A DNA stretch of 64,000 nucleotides from contig CM041465.1 in NCBI GenBank assembly GCA_023213395.1, forward strand, positions 151,039,741-151,103,740, written 5' to 3'. The notes beneath the pieces were generated by a model. The model saw nothing but the letters and a program-made list of their open reading frames with translations. It searched no databases and was not told the origin of the DNA. Positions 35,529-49,597 of this stretch are shown one piece after another (the stretch's first letter is position 1; each line of letters opens with the position of its first letter). A program made the position numbers and the translations under genes. Source of the stretch: Cycas panzhihuaensis. Lineage: Eukaryota > Cycadophyta.

Positions 35529-38144
35529 GTTGACTTACCTAGCCAAGGATATATCAATATAATTAAAGGACATGCCACCATTAATTAGAATGGTAATATG
35601 GGTTTTTTTAAGTATGCCCTTAATACAAAGTGGTCTAAGGTAATAAGCAAATGAAATAATAAACAAGGAAACTTCAAGCTTAAGATTTGGGTAAAGTTCT
35701 TATGGTGGTTCTTCCTCAAGTTTACGATCAATGTTTAAATCCTCATGTAAAGATAAGTTAGGGTTAATAGCAAATACCACTTATTTATCTTGATAGACTT
35801 TTCCATAACCAGGGGCCTACTTTTCTTAGCATTTGATGTAGAGGCTAGTCTCCATATGCCTATTGACTTCTATTATTGGTACATAGATGGGATCTAAGAA
35901 AGGCTCTATTGATGGTTATTACTCATTCATATGTAGACATTAACATTGTTAGTCCATTAGTTTAAGAACACTCATACCAAGTAGAGTTATGATATAAAGA
36001 AGATAACCATTATGTTGTAAACTTGATCTTAATTGCTTTGGCCATGGATATTACTTCTCTTAAATTCATTAAGGGGATCATCTTAAGGCATATTTGAATT
36101 TGCTCCTTAAGCCTAGACACATATACATCAATGAATATTTGATGATTGAGTAATTGGGTGACTCAATTTTACAATGCCTAGAATTCTTCAATTTATGATT
36201 CCATAGATGTTATCTATTTAAGCCAAGTGAGTTGGCTGAAGAATAATTGATTCTAAGTTTTTTTATATTAATTTAAAAAATTCTTATAACATAGGCCCAT
36301 GTTTGATTTATCGAATACTTCCACTACCACTAATAGAACTAATGATATGCTTTTCCTTCAAGATGAATGCAAACAAAATTTAATTAATGATCAAGCGACA
36401 CAAAGTTGATAGAAAGTATGATTCTAGCTTGCTTATCTAACTTCTTACAATGCCCCTATTAAGATCGTAATCAAATGTTAGTATTTAGATTTTATGGTGA
36501 AATGGCTATTGTCATGATGGGGGTGGAGGTAGAGGAGAGACACCAGTTGAGTTTGAAATGCCAGTTACATTTGAAGTACCTATTAAGTTAAAAGTAGATA
36601 TTATATTAGACATCTAAGTAGACAACTTGATAATCTCATTTGTTAAATTATTAGAATTATTATTCATAGTAGTAAACTATGTCTCCAATATAGAAATTTG
36701 ATTTTCTTAAGTGGAAGCAATCATATAAATATATATATAATGAAAAAATAAAGGGATATAAAGAAGAAGAAATTAGAGAAGAAGGGATTATTTAAAGCAA
36801 AAAGGATTAGGTGGATAGATTGAGACTAAATAATTAGGGAGTAGTGTAGAAGAGATGGGGAAGAGAGGGGATATATAGCTTATTTACCATTAAAATTTTC
36901 TAACAATTTCACTTAATATAATAATACAAGTGTGAAAATCTCATCAGGATAATGTTAATATTCTTAAGTATGAAAATTAGGCTATGGGGCCTATGAGGTG
37001 TTATATGTAAATTTTCCCCAAAAATCAATGTTAAAATTAACCTAGTACAAAATGATAAGCATAACACACTCATTAAAATAAGATATATAAAAGATAAGGG
37101 TAAAATTTAAGTTGTGATTTTTTTTTTTTTATTCCTAAACCTCTAGTATAGGTTATATCAGTAAAACATTAATCTATATAAGTGATCCTATAGAGTGCAA
37201 AGTGAACATTCAAAGGTATAACTACATATGTGTGTGTGTATAAAGTCTAATGATGAAGAACTTTGAGATCTATAGCTAAAGATTTAGATAGGGAGAAATC
37301 TATGAACAAGGGTTTTAAATAAATTTACTATGGTTACTTTCTTCCTTCTCTTATTTATGTTATATTAATGTGAAGATTTTATTTTTATAATTTTTTATTT
37401 TTTTTCAATAGATTTTTCTAATGCAAGTAATGTTTAAGTAATAGAATTTATGGACAGACTTCAGTCATAGGGATTAGCCTAGTTTGTAGGCCCTCCTATA
37501 AAATTTTTTATCAATAATAATGCTTAACTTGATATCTTAGGGCACTAACTATAAAGGATTATCATACCAATACTTGCATTATATGTATCTGAGGTGTTCA
37601 AGAAAGGTAGCTTCCTAGTGCTAGTCACTAACCAATGCATTATAGATTTACAATAAAATAATTGGTTTTCTATTTTAGGTTATATGGGAAGGGAGACTAT
37701 ACGGGTCCTCCTATATACTTGAGGGTATGTGGAGGCTCAATTATATATGCAAGCACTATCTATGGCCTGAGTATTGGAAAAAACCTACCTTACTTCACAT
37801 GTTGACTTATACATGAATATACTTAGCTAAAAATAATAACTTCCCATGGATGTTTTAAAATGCCCAGAATAAAGTTTCTACATAGACCTCTATAAGAAAT
37901 TGGAAGAGTAGCAAATAAAGTGGTTGTAAAAGGATTGATACCTTTTTACTAATCTCTATGAACAAAAGTAGAAAAATATATAAAGAGAATAAATATAAAA
38001 TAACAATAGGTAAATAGAATTTAATCAAAGAAAAGGATTGTGATTTTTCACCAATGGAAAAAGAAAATCTATAAATTTTATCTCCCTTAGCTTGTTACTT
38101 CTCTATAATTATGCCTTATTACTTCAAAGGTAGAAGTAAGCCAA
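35529..38144 (-). pseudogene. Gypsy-A gag and leader, decayed
   Basis: A gag knuckle trace (Lys-Cys then 'EK', stop, 'APGYG', about 35810-35860, minus strand) places gag here. The rest, including a stretch at 36880-38140 with no coding signal, looks like broken gag and untranslated leader. A T-run at 37120-37130 has no evident function. Confidence 0.45.
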
Positions 38145-38156
38145 GCTTTAATACCA
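38145..38156 (-). other. Probable primer binding site of Gypsy-A
   Basis: The plus strand reads gctttaatacca, two changes from gctctgatacca. A TG lies 2 bp to the right, the expected start of a 5' LTR in minus orientation. Confidence 0.6.
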
Positions 38157-38158
38157 CT

Positions 38159-38579
38159 TGGGATAGTTATATCTTAATATTTTTCCATAAACACTTAACT
38201 TATAAACTCAAAGAACATTATAATAAAGTATTATGGTAGTAAATCAAATCAATTGTATTACCAAATAGGACATACTATAAAAAAGGTCATAGAAAGGGCA
38301 CCAAATACACATCAAATAATCATTAAAATACATATTATAGTATGCTCTTATATAAGTTCTTATTACACAATAATGGCCCAACTACCTTTGATGGAGCCTT
38401 AATAGACAATAAAATCCTATCTTACAAAATTCCATTGGTGATTATAGATGGCCTATAATTCCATTAGCAGGAATGAGCATCCCACATATAAGAGTTAATG
38501 GCTAGAACTAATGATTAGGTCCCTTATTCATATACTAACAAACAAGTCCTACTATCAATTATTAGTTATACAACATATA
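38159..38579 (-). repeat. Putative Gypsy-A 5' LTR
   Basis: Starts TGGGATAGTT next to the primer site. No partner LTR was recognised on the far side, so the right end is arbitrary. No coding content. Confidence 0.35.
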
Positions 38580-39560
38580 ATCTCTTTTAGCTTTTTAAAG
38601 AACTCCCTCATTTGCTCACTCCATTGGAACACATCCTTTTTTAATAGTCTGATTAGGGTTGAAGTCCTTTAGGTATAATTCTTTATAAAGCACTTGTAAC
38701 ATCTTATTAACCTAAGGAATCCCCTCAACTAGATGTTATTTCTTAGTGTAGGCTAGTCTTATATGGCCTTGATTTTATTAAGATCAAGCTTGACCCTTTA
38801 CCACATTATGGTATAGCTTAGATATTCCACATTCTCTTTTCTAAAAGTATAGTTAGAATTCTTGATTTAGAGCTTATTTATCTAATGGATATTGAGATAT
38901 TTGTCAACATGGGTTATATGGTTCTTCCATTTCTTGCTATAAATTTAGATATCATTGAAGAAAACTAAGATAATTTTTCTCATAAATGGAGTCAATACCT
39001 TATTCATTATAGCGTAAAAGATAGTGGGACCATTGGTAAGTCTAAATGGCATCATGTTGAATTCATAATAGCCATGGTAGACGTGTAAGGTCATTTTGGG
39101 AGTATCCTCCTTTCTAATCCTTATTTGATGATACCTTCATTGTAGATCAAGCTTAGTAGAATGCTATGCTCTATGTAGTTTGTCAAAGAGCTCATCAATT
39201 TTAGGGATTAAGAATTAATTCTTATTATGGCCTTATTTAGGATTCAATTATTAATGCATATTCTAAATGATTTGTTATTTTTCATAACCAATATAATTGG
39301 TACCACAAATGGGCTTTTACTAGGTACTATTACTTTTAAATCTAAGTAACTCCTAAACTATTCTTTTAATTTTAGTCTTATAATGGTATAAATACTTGTA
39401 CAATCTAATGATTATGGGGTTAGTCCCATGTTCCAATTCAATAGTATGCTTCATATCCCTATCTAGTGGAAACTCTAAAGGGAGTTATTAGAATATACTT
39501 TTGAACTTTTTGAGTACTTCATGTAACTTTGATTATGATCTGCTCCTCTTTTTTACTTTT
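38580..39560 (-). pseudogene. Gypsy-B reverse transcriptase
   Basis: The minus strand keeps a recognisable run: 'KSFRICINN', a stop, 'ILNKA' (about 39220-39280), then traces of LIDELLDxLxxAxxFSKLDLxxGYHQIRI and of YGHYEFNMMPFGLTNxPxxF (about 39010-39170). 'AIMNSTWCHLDLPMVPLSF' shows the block in a shifted frame. RNase H and integrase would lie to the left but are missing. Confidence 0.75.
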
Positions 39561-40010
39561 ATCTACATTACAAATAATTAGAATATAACCCTTGATTTCC
39601 CTATCCTTATTAGATTTTCTATTTGGTGGCATGATATATGTTGAATCTTCCATAGATGCTTCCCCTATAAGGTGATGGCTTTGAAATCTTACCTATACCT
39701 CATGAAAATTTTATCCAAATTCATCTCAAATATTCCAATCTTATTTAACATCAACTACCTAAGATCATATCACTATCATGGATGCCTATCATATAGAGGT
39801 TCTCAATAATGACTTCATCTCACACACTAAGTTTCATTTTCTCCAACACACCCTCGTTAGAGATGAATTAGTTTCCCCATATTTGAATCTTAAATTTTGG
39901 GGTTTATATTGGAAAGAGCTTGAGGATTGGGCTACCAATATATCTACAAAATTATTGGTGCTCCTTGAATCTACCAAGATTGTAACTCATTATTTCTTAA
40001 TGAACCCTCA
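39561..40010 (-). pseudogene. Gypsy-B protease
   Basis: The minus strand at about 39930-39995 reads 'VTILVDSRSTNNFVDILVAQ', matching gypsy protease xxLVDSGSTHNFI with the catalytic Gly changed to Arg (GGG to AGG class change). The plus-strand frame 39778-40032 is a shadow of this. Confidence 0.8.
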
Positions 40011-41480
40011 TAACTTAAGAGTATCATGTTAGGTGATTCTAAACATGAATAAGAGGGATATATATGACATGTCATCCTCTAAGATGAATGTTTCCTCATA
40101 TACCAACCATGGCTCTACCTCCTCCTCCTCCTCCTCTAAATGTCTCTCCTTTACCAATTCCAACTCAATAGTAATAAGTTGGTTTCTTATGTATCTATGT
40201 CCTAGTCCCCATTATTCTTCACATCTAAAACATAAACCCTTATTCCTCTATTTACCTTATTTTAATTTAAAGACCTTTATAGTATACGTATGTTCTACTA
40301 CTTAAAGAATTTAGCTACCATAATAGATTTCTTTCCTTATGATATCATCATATTTGTCTAAGCAAATAAGAGAATGTAGATTTTGATTGTAGCTTTACTT
40401 TTAAGAATTACCTTATCTATACATATTCAAACTAATTGCATTACCTAATTAAGGTTTGGAGGATCTTAGGTTAAGACATTTACCTAATTTTTTATTATTA
40501 GGCAATCAATATATAGTTAAACCAATCTATCTATAGGGATATAATGCACCATATATGCCAACTTGGTGAATGTAGTGTTATACTCTTTGACTAACATTAT
40601 TTTTTTTAGCTTTATAAGTTTACAATAGCAGTTATAATCTATGATTATCATAAACATCTCTAAGAATAATATTAGAAATACTCTTCATGATAGTAGTTGA
40701 TTTTAATACCTAGTTCTCTCTAGTCTTTACCACTATTCACATGTTATTCCATCTAGGTGTAATGTAGCCAATTGTATGTGTTCCCTATTTCAATATTTAT
40801 CAAGTATAAATATTACTATATTTGTTAGATCAAGGCCCTAAGTTCATGGGTCTCTTACTCTATATTAAAGTGTTAAATTATTCTCTTCTCTAGACTTTTC
40901 CTTTTTTGTATTTGCATGGATTATGAGAAATTATAATATGTTTGGAACCCTATAACATTATGCTCCTCTATGGTTAAATTCTTGTAGTCACATCGACATT
41001 TATGAAGTGCTTCATTAGGTAGAGTAGCTTGATATCATTTAATCTAAGGGCCATAATTCTCTTTCATCTACTAATTCTTATGTCAAACCTCTTTATCATA
41101 GCCCATCATTTTGTGGCTACCGAGTAAAGCACATAGTATATTAGTCATCTCTTGCATTCCATAGTGTAACATTTGTTGTATCATGGCAAAGCTAGAGGCA
41201 TTTATTTGTTGAATAGTTATAGTAACAACCTTTATAAGTAGGCTCGTAATCTAAACAATGAATTTCATTATCTCCTCTTCTAATGGATACCCATCATTGG
41301 CTTTCACAACATGCCTTCATAACAAATCTTCTTCTTTTATCACACACTCTAGAAAGAGATCCAACTAGTGATTCCTTCAAAAAAGAGGAGAATATATGTG
41401 AACATAAAGGTAAGCAAGAATATAAAATAACACAAAGGAAAACAAAGGACTCAAAAAATGTAAGACTTGGATAGATTGGT
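40011..41480 (-). pseudogene. Gypsy-B gag region, decayed
   Basis: Placed here only because gag precedes protease in minus orientation. A (CTC)n run (40119-40134) would encode a Glu- or Gly-rich linker on the minus strand. No knuckle could be read. Plus-strand frames 40033-40305 and 41283-41474 are not convincing genes. Confidence 0.35.
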
Positions 41481-42288
41481 CACAAAGAAGCCTAACAAAA
41501 AATATTTTAAATTATAAGAGAAATTTTTAAATTTCAAGAAAGAGAATATTCTTCAAAGAAGAATATTTTGATTTTAATATAGTAGAGGACTTTGGGTTTT
41601 TTAAATTTAATAAAACCTTAATTAATCTATGCCTATTCCATCTTATACTATATGTATTATCATTATTTAGTATTATATATTGTCACATGCTATGAGTGAC
41701 TAAAGAGAGTAAACAATAAGATTAGAGGATGATTATATACTAGATAACAAATATAAAGGAGATCAACTAATTTGGAGTAAGACAAAATATCACATGTAAT
41801 GGAAGGACACATGATAAATGGAAAATACATGATAGACAAGTGGAAAATATATAAGGGAAAGTTATAAGATTTAAGGAAAAAAATGATGTAGATGATAAGT
41901 GGACAAGATAAGAGGAGATGGCTAGACAAATGAAGGAGATGATGAATAGTACATAAAGAGGAATATCAACTTATAATTGGGAAAACATAAAAATATTACA
42001 TAAAGGATAAGGGGAAAAAAGGATATAGATAAAGGTTGATGAATTGAAAAAATAAGAATTCTAAAGACATAGAGATGATAGCATAGTAACAAAAGAGAAA
42101 AGGTATAGAGTTATAAACATGAAAGGACAAATCCACAAAAAGTATTGAAAAAACCTTTAAATTAAATTGCAAATATTGATGGCTTACTTAATTGTTATTT
42201 AGGTACTAGAGTACCACTATAATACCATTTAATAGATAGCTTATATAGGTATATGGTCATATACTAGAAGCGAGATAGAGACTATAAT
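41481..42288. other. Unassigned AT-rich DNA
   Basis: Purine-rich on the plus strand (many GGA, AGA, GATA) with no coding motif. It may be leader or LTR of Gypsy-B. The minus-strand frame at 41690-41929 is hydrophobic low-complexity and not recognised. Confidence 0.5.
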
Positions 42289-42833
42289 TGTTAGATTGAT
42301 ATTTAATAAGATGATGATTATAAATAATTATAATAAGAGAATTTATATGAGCCCAAATGCTTTCCTACTAAAAGGTGTATATATTCTTACCTAATTCAAA
42401 TTAGTTTTATTTTATACTATTTTTATGAATTACAACTTAGGGTCATAATATTTTTAATTAAATCTTTAGAGGTATTATAGTAAGGCATGTGATAAGGATA
42501 ATAATTGATAAGATTAACTATTAAAATATTAGAAATTAATTCTAAATTTTTTTATGAAATATCTATTCAATAAATGTCACACATTAGATTTGACTCAATA
42601 ATCCTTACTTATCACTAACTCTTTACTAATTACAAATGACCTATATCAACTATGTATAATAATTAAAGAATATTAATCTTACCTAATTTAATAGATGTGA
42701 GGAGTGAATTATGACCTCTATTAACTCATCACTTTCACATAACATAAAATAGTTCTAACTAATACAATATAAAAAATTAAGGGGGAGGGTCAATAACTTA
42801 AGGTTATGAACCTACAAAATAAATATTAAAGTC
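42289..42833 (-). repeat. Putative Copia-1 3' LTR, copy B
   Basis: Starts TGTTAGATTG and ends just before a C/T-rich strand of a polypurine tract (gctccctcctaat, 42838-42850). Segment 42363-42487 is the part also present in copy A. The exact right end is uncertain because CA is not preserved. Confidence 0.55.
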
Positions 42834-44876
42834 TAACGCTCCCTCCTAATATTTATTTCATTTTTCTTGACACCTAAACTATCCTTGAGAGTCTATAATC
42901 CATCGTGTGCTAGCAGCTTAGTGAAGATGTTAACCAATTATTATTTTGTAGGTATGTATACAATCTCTATTACACTTTTCTTAATAAACTCTCAAATGAA
43001 GTGATGGGGCATCTTGATATGGTTGGGGCAAGCATGGAATATAAGATTTTTAGAAATATGTAAAGTACACTAATTATTACGGTACAAGGTAGTTGGTTCC
43101 GATCATTGTAATTCCATGTCCTCTAAAATCTAATGTAACTAAATGGCTTCTATAACTATTACAACTACAACCTTATATTCTACTTTAATAGAGGATAAAG
43201 TAATATTTAATTACTTCTTACTATTCCATATAATTATAGTTAAACCCATATTGAAATAATACCTAGAAGTTGACCTTATATTGTTTATGCATCCAACCTA
43301 ATCAAAATTTATGAATCTTATCAACTTAAAATTATTATTATGCTTACACTAGAGCCTATAATGAATTGTCCCTTTTAAGTATTTAGGAATCCTCTTTGTA
43401 GCTTTTGAGTGATCCTATTTTAGAGATGTTATAAATCAGGACATTATTCCAAATGCATAAGATATGTTAGGTCTAATAATAATCAAATATATTAGACTTC
43501 CCACCAGTTACCTATATAATATAGCATCAATATCTACTACATCATTTTCTATTGTTAATTTGGAACATATCTCCATAGATGTAGATGAAATTTTATAATA
43601 TAATATTCAAATTTTCTTTAGAATTTTCCAAGTATACTTATCTTGTAAGATGAAGACATGTTTAGGCCTCTATCATACTTCCACTCTAAGGAAGTAGTGT
43701 AAAATTCCTAATCATCCATTTCAAAGTAATGACTAAGATCTACCTTTAGCCATGATATCATATCAATATCATTATCTATGATTAGAAAGTCATCAACATA
43801 TAATACCACAATATGATTTTATTATTTTTGGCTTTGATGTATAGGTTTGAATCAAGTGGAGATCTCTTAAACCCATTCTTATGAAAGTATTAACCAATTA
43901 TCTCACACCAAGCTCTAGAAGCTTATTTTAGGTTATACAAGGCCTTCCTAAGTTGGTATACCAAGTGCTCATGGCCTTTTTCAACAAAACTAAGTGGTTG
44001 TTTCATGTAGTCTTTTTTATTTAACTCCTCATCTGAAAATACACTCTTCAAGTCTATTTGGTGTAGTTGTCAATTAAATTATATAATTATTATCATAATA
44101 AGTCAAATGGTATTCACCTTTGCAATAGGAAAAAATGTCTCTTAGTAGTGGATCCCTTCTTATTGCTTCAAGCCTTTAGTAACAAGTTATGCTTTATACT
44201 TATCTATAGACCCATTTAATTTGAACTTGATTCTATAGACCCATTTACATCTAATTACTTACTTATTAGTAAGAAATCCTACCAAACCCCATATGTGATT
44301 TTTCTTGAGTACTTGGATTTTAAATTCTATAACATTAGACTACTTCTTTTTTTTAAATACTTCTCCAATTATGGATGGATCTTCTGCATTTAATACACTT
44401 TCCATAAATGTCATATTTACATGTTCATAGGGTCATATTTTTTATTTTTGCTTTCCCTTATATTCCAGTAACATTTGCTTAATATATTCAATGGTTTTCG
44501 CATACCATTTTAGAAGCTTCATCTTCAATGATTAAGGTGAATGCTTTACATTTGATAACTTAGTTAGCTCAGGATTCTTTAACTCTATATTTAGCTCAAG
44601 ATCAACTTTTTAAAATTAGAATGATTTCAATTTTGTTATTTTATCAATGTTAAATGGTTCATACTCTAGTGGCTCCTAAATGTATTTCCCAATATCAGTT
44701 GGACTAATAATTTGTATTTCATATTCCTAAAAGATTACATCATGAATTATGTAAACTTTTTAAGTTAATAACTCATACCCTATAGGCTTTGCTCTTCTCA
44801 TAATAACTAACAAGGATATATTTTATATTTTCATCATCTAACCTTTATTGTTTCCCCTTGGAAATATACATATATA
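42834..44876 (-). pseudogene. Copia-1 RNase H and reverse transcriptase, copy B
   Basis: The minus strand reads 'LSSIKVEYKVVVVITIEAI' and 'ILEDMELQ', a stop, 'SEPTTLYRNN' (about 43080-43210), the Copia RNase H. RT follows with 'VLYVDDFLIIDNDIDM' (about 43765-43815), where the YVDD box is intact. The whole 2.4-kb stretch is missing from copy A, where microsatellite replaces it. Stops throughout. Confidence 0.85.
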
Positions 44877-45869
44877 TTGTAAACCCAAAATTTTTGATAT
44901 GACTAATAATTGGTTTACTACCTAACCAAGATTCATCAGATGTTATATTTCTAATAGCCTGGGTAATACTTATATTTGTTATATATACTACTATATTGAT
45001 AACTTCTTCCCATAAGCAATCTATTACATCCTTGTCTTATATCATGGCTTTGCTACTTTTAACTAGAGTTCTATTTATCCACTCAAGAATTCCATTTTGC
45101 TAAGGTATATAGGTAGTAGAAAAATGCCTCTTGATCCCAAGATCCTTGCAAAACTATATGAATTCATATAAGGTGTATTCTCCTATATTATTTTCCACTA
45201 TCTCTTTAAATTATTTGAAGCAAGTGAAAGCTTATAAATTTTTCTTAATGGAATTACCTACACTTTTTATGAAAACTCATCAATAAAGGTGATGAAATAT
45301 CTCATTCCACCAAGTAAGACAATAAGCATTAGTTTGTAATTATCTAAATGAACCAATCTTAGCTTCTCTTTGGCTTTTTATGCTTTTTTCTTTAGAAAGG
45401 ATTCTCTATGTTATTTTTCAAATATATAAAGATCACAAAAATAATATTTACTATTTATCATGAAAAGACCATCCACCATTTTTAGCTTATATATTAATTA
45501 GAGATTGGTGTAATCTAAATGACCCATGCATTCATACCATAACTTTTATTTAGGAGATATAGATAAGAATATTTTATATATATAAGAGTGTCCTTATAGT
45601 TTATACAAATTATTTTCTATAATACCCTTGGCTACAATATTATTTTATTTATCTCATATCGTGTACTATCCTCGAGCAAATATTATAATCATATCATGTT
45701 GTTTAATCTCTCCAATAGAAATTTAGTACATGTAAAATATTATCTATATATTATAATTCTCTATTTGGCATGATTATCAGATCTTTTCCTACTCATGTAC
45801 CCTCTAAATCTGTGTCATCATTAATGGTGACCTTTTGATTTATTTTCTACATCTAAAAGAACCATTCAA
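44877..45869 (-). pseudogene. Copia-1 integrase and protease end, copy B
   Basis: Paralogue of 1385-2413, with the same 'QNGI' and 'NRTLVKS' blocks at about 45060-45100. A 35-bp or so piece present in copy A (about 1700-1736) is absent here (near 45194). Cut by the nested LTR element at the same base as copy A. Confidence 0.85.
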
Positions 45870-47064
45870 TGTTAGGTGTAATACCTAATCACATAATAAC
45901 CCTCATGTAATCTCTCTCTATATTATTTATATTTTTATATTAGAGATTATAGACCACATAGAGATGTGTGCCACCTCTAGATTGACCAATGAGTTTCTCT
46001 TACTAATGATGAACATGCACTATAAGTATGTAACCTATTATTCTTTCTAATTTGAGTTTTACCAAATTCTCCATATCTGGTTTTCATTTGTTATACATAC
46101 TTCATCTTTTATGAGTTTATAGTCATATCTTTAACTCACTATTGTGTTTTATATGTATTATATTTTTAGTTTAACATGGTATCAGAGCCCAAGGTTGAAT
46201 CCTTAGAGGGTATTATTGTAAAGCATTATACTTGTTATCCCTTTTTTATCGTTTAGAAACCTTATCAATCTTTTGTTATACTTGTTTTATGACCTAATCT
46301 TGAAGGATTATTTCAAGTAATGTGAAGCCATCTTATGTACATTTTCTTATGGAACTATTATCAACTTTTTGAGGAGTTATTTTGAGGATATTTATAATTA
46401 CTTTTTAAGTCTACTTTAAGTTACTCAAGTGGACAATTTTATATATATGTGATGCTAAAATAATATTGCATGCAAGTTCTTCATGGTGAAGTCCATAGGA
46501 ATTCCTTTGTATATATTCCAATTACTATGTAGCTATCTCCTTTATATATTAGTGGATAGATTACAGTAGGAACTATTAACAATAATTAAGAGAGTCCCTT
46601 CTTGTTATTCAGATGCTAGGAGTGACTCCATTTTGAAAGGGTTTATAGATTTACAGGTGAATAAAAGTCAAATATATTTCTATTGATATGTAACTTTCTT
46701 GTATTAGTTACTTTATTATTAAAAAAAAAAAAGTATTTATGGCCTTCAAAATTTTGCCCATATTTTTGTGTCAAAAAAAAAAAGAAAAGAGGGGGGGAGC
46801 AGGTTGTCTATCAATTATGGAAGTGTGATGGGTTATCTATTGATCTGAAGGTTTTATATAGTTTAGTAAGGAAGATTAGGTAGAGTGGATGTGTCATTTT
46901 AGCATTGAACTTTTTAAGAATTCTCTTCTCCCACTTTACACACTTGTTCTAAACTAGCACAAGTATAGCCAATTATTAGTAGAGAATTATTTACAGTAGG
47001 TTTTGTAAGTTATTGGGCAGAACTGAATGAAGCCTACTAGTAAAATCTAGTTTCGAGCCTTGAA

Positions 47065-47490
47065 ATGGCATTATCTTCTCTAAATATTCCTCCTAAAATC
47101 CTTGCCACCTAACTCAATTGGTAGAGTTCATAGAACATGATGAAAAACCTCTTTATGTTGATGCTTCCACCAGAATGGCTTAAAGATGATCTACAAAGCC
47201 TCTAGTATGAGGCTATTGTGATGGTTATGGCACCACCTATTGCAATACCAATAACCAGTGTTCTTAAATTAGCATTAGTTGGGGGTCTCGTTTATGCACC
47301 TTCTACATCTCCCATGCATCATGTGGATACAACGAAGACACAAGTACAAGCATCAACACTCTCTTTTCTAAAGCTTATGTCGAAGTTTCCATAGAATGGA
47401 TTAAGGGATTTGTATAGAGGCTTTATTCCATCAATTTTAGGATAATTTTTAAGTTATGGTTTATGCACTAGAAATTTTCAAGTAAGCAAA
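47065..47490 (+). pseudogene. Captured mitochondrial carrier gene fragment, copy B
   Basis: The plus strand reads 'LKLALVGGLVYAPSTSPMHH' then 'VDTTKTQVQASTLSF' and, after a stop, 'NGLRDLYRGFIPSILG'. The carrier box PxDxxK has lost its Pro (CCT to CAT), but this copy keeps 'TQVQASTLSF' open where copy A has a stop. Between the two copies almost every codon of one carrier repeat can be read. It is in the same element position as copy A. Confidence 0.75.
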
Positions 47491-47623
47491 ATTCTATAAA
47501 GAAATGTCATTCCAACAATTCCTAAAATTTAGGGATGACAATTTTTATTTAGACCTGAAGGACATAATGGTTATAGAAGTTATTTAGCTATCTATTTAGG
47601 ATCATGGGCCATATAAAATTCTA

Positions 47624-47860
47624 ACGCCTGCTTTAGTTGGATTTGATAATAGTCATTCATCTAGACCTATTTATGGTTGGCATATTCATCCATCTGTATC
47701 AAAGGACAATCATGAATCCAACATCTCAGGTATACCATTGGCTAAGCCAAGGGAAATGATTCTAAGCTAGTGACATTCTTTAGATTTGGGGTCGCATTAT
47801 GCCTCTCTTCGCCATCACTACCCCTGTGCAACCTGTAATTTCATCAATGAAGGCCTCTAA
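47624..47860 (+). pseudogene. Conserved 78-codon frame of unknown function, copy B
   Basis: Same length as 4181-4417 with no indel. The start is ACG instead of ATG, and two adjacent stops (TAG TGA) replace the copy A codons CAA CGA. It keeps the Trp that is a stop in copy A and the Cys-rich end 'YPCATC'. Not recognised. Confidence 0.5.
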
Positions 47861-49454
47861 AGTCTCACAAATAAAATTATATTATGGAACCCTAATTCAC
47901 ATTAGGGTTAATATTATTCTAATCATTAATCTTTTTTATTTTTACTTTGATGAAAACATAAAGATGTATAAAATAGGTTTAATATTTTTTTTCATTTGAA
48001 AAACTAGAATAATTACATTGGATAATTATTTTAGGTCTGTTTAGCCCCCTTATACCTCAGTCCCAAGTCATATAAAGGTGCCACATGACGAGTTGCCAAT
48101 AACAAAAAGGGATAAACCCCTATTTTTCATCTTTTATAGAGTCCTCTTCATTGTTTTGATGATAACTTGAGCTAGGAGGCTCCTTTTATAGTCTTGTCTA
48201 TTGCATTGGATTTATAACAGAGAGATATTTCTTTTGATAGGTCATTTGACACTATTTGGGGCTATTTATATGTAGAAATTTCTATTCAAATTTAAAATTT
48301 TATATTTTTCTCCATTTTTTTAGGTTCTTTAGGCACATATGTGTATCTTCAAGGCTCTATGATATGATATATCCTAAATGGGGGGGATAACATATACCAA
48401 GGTCTAATTTTTTGGCTCTAGAGAATCAATTGAGCTTCATTTTGAGCTTTATTGTATGAGAGAGAGTCATTCATATAATAATTGAGTCATATATATCTTT
48501 TGAGTCATGTATTCACGTTATTGTTGGTTATTTTACCTATAAAGACATAATGTAAGCCCATGGTGGTGTGTTGTAAAGTCCAAAGAGGCATGCTATTTTT
48601 AGCCTATGAGGCAATCTGACACCATAAAGCCCTCTTAAGGCTACTTGTACTCCCATATGAGTAAGGGGTGGTATGAGTTTACAATTACTCCTATTGGCAT
48701 TAATAATACTATGTACACAAAGGAACATCCTATTCAAATGGTAGTTGCAATGGCTAACAACCCATACATACTGGTAGATGGTGTTCTCTTTATATAGATA
48801 TCATTAGCTTTTTATATCAGTGTAGTAGATTATGATTTAGACTATTTACAAACTTAACATTTTTTTTAAGATTGCTTACATTCCTATATAAGTAAGGAGT
48901 GGGAGTATTTTATAGCTACTCTTATTGGCACTGATTGAACCATATATACAAAATAAGTTCATATTCAACTAGCAGTTATAGCGACTAGTTACCCATGCAT
49001 TCTAGTAGATGGACTTCACTTCATATAGATATTAGTAGATTTTTATTTCAATGCAATAGTATTTGATCCAACTTTTATTTGAAAACTCAAGATTTATTAT
49101 TTGATGTGACAATTCTTTATATAATTAACTATTACAAGGGGGAAATATTAGGTGTAATGCTCAATTACCTAATAATCCTCATGTAATCTCTCTCTACGTT
49201 ATTTGTATTTTTATATTAGAGGTTGTGGACCACATAGAGATGCGTGTCCCCTTTAGATTGACCAATAAGGTTTTCTCACTAATGGTAAGCGTGTACCATA
49301 AGTATGTACCCTATTATTCTTTCTAATTTAATTTTTGACCAAATATCCATATTTGGTTTCCATTTGTTATGCATACTTCATCTTTTATGAGTTTATTGTC
49401 ATATCTTTAACTTATTATTATATTTTGTATATGTTGTATTTTTAATTTCTAACA

Positions 49455-49597
49455 TTCAAGACTCCTAATCACATGTCATAATGTACTATAATCGATGAAA
49501 CATATATACTATACATATAAACCTATTTTATATGCTATAATAAATAAATATTTTAAAATCTTTATAAGGAAGTTATTTGTTGCATCTATGATGTGAC
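49455..49597 (-). pseudogene. Copia-1 protease fragment, copy B
   Basis: Paralogue of 6010-6152, lying between the TTCAA duplication and the family N LTR. Confidence 0.6.

Larger units (their letters stand above)
45870..49454 (+). mobile_element. Non-autonomous LTR retrotransposon carrying a host gene fragment, copy B
   Basis: LTRs 45870-46176 and 49146-49454, primer site TGGTATCAGAGC at 46177-46188, and target duplication TTCAA (45865-45869 and 49455-49459). It has the same insertion site and content as 2414-6009, so it was copied with its host Copia-1. The purine tract before the 3' LTR reads aagggggaaa. No pol genes. Confidence 0.9.

Noticed and set aside
39778-40305. Two consecutive plus-strand frames of 84 and 90 codons
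   Set aside because: The first is antisense to the Gypsy-B protease; the second is low-complexity Ser/Leu with no family match.
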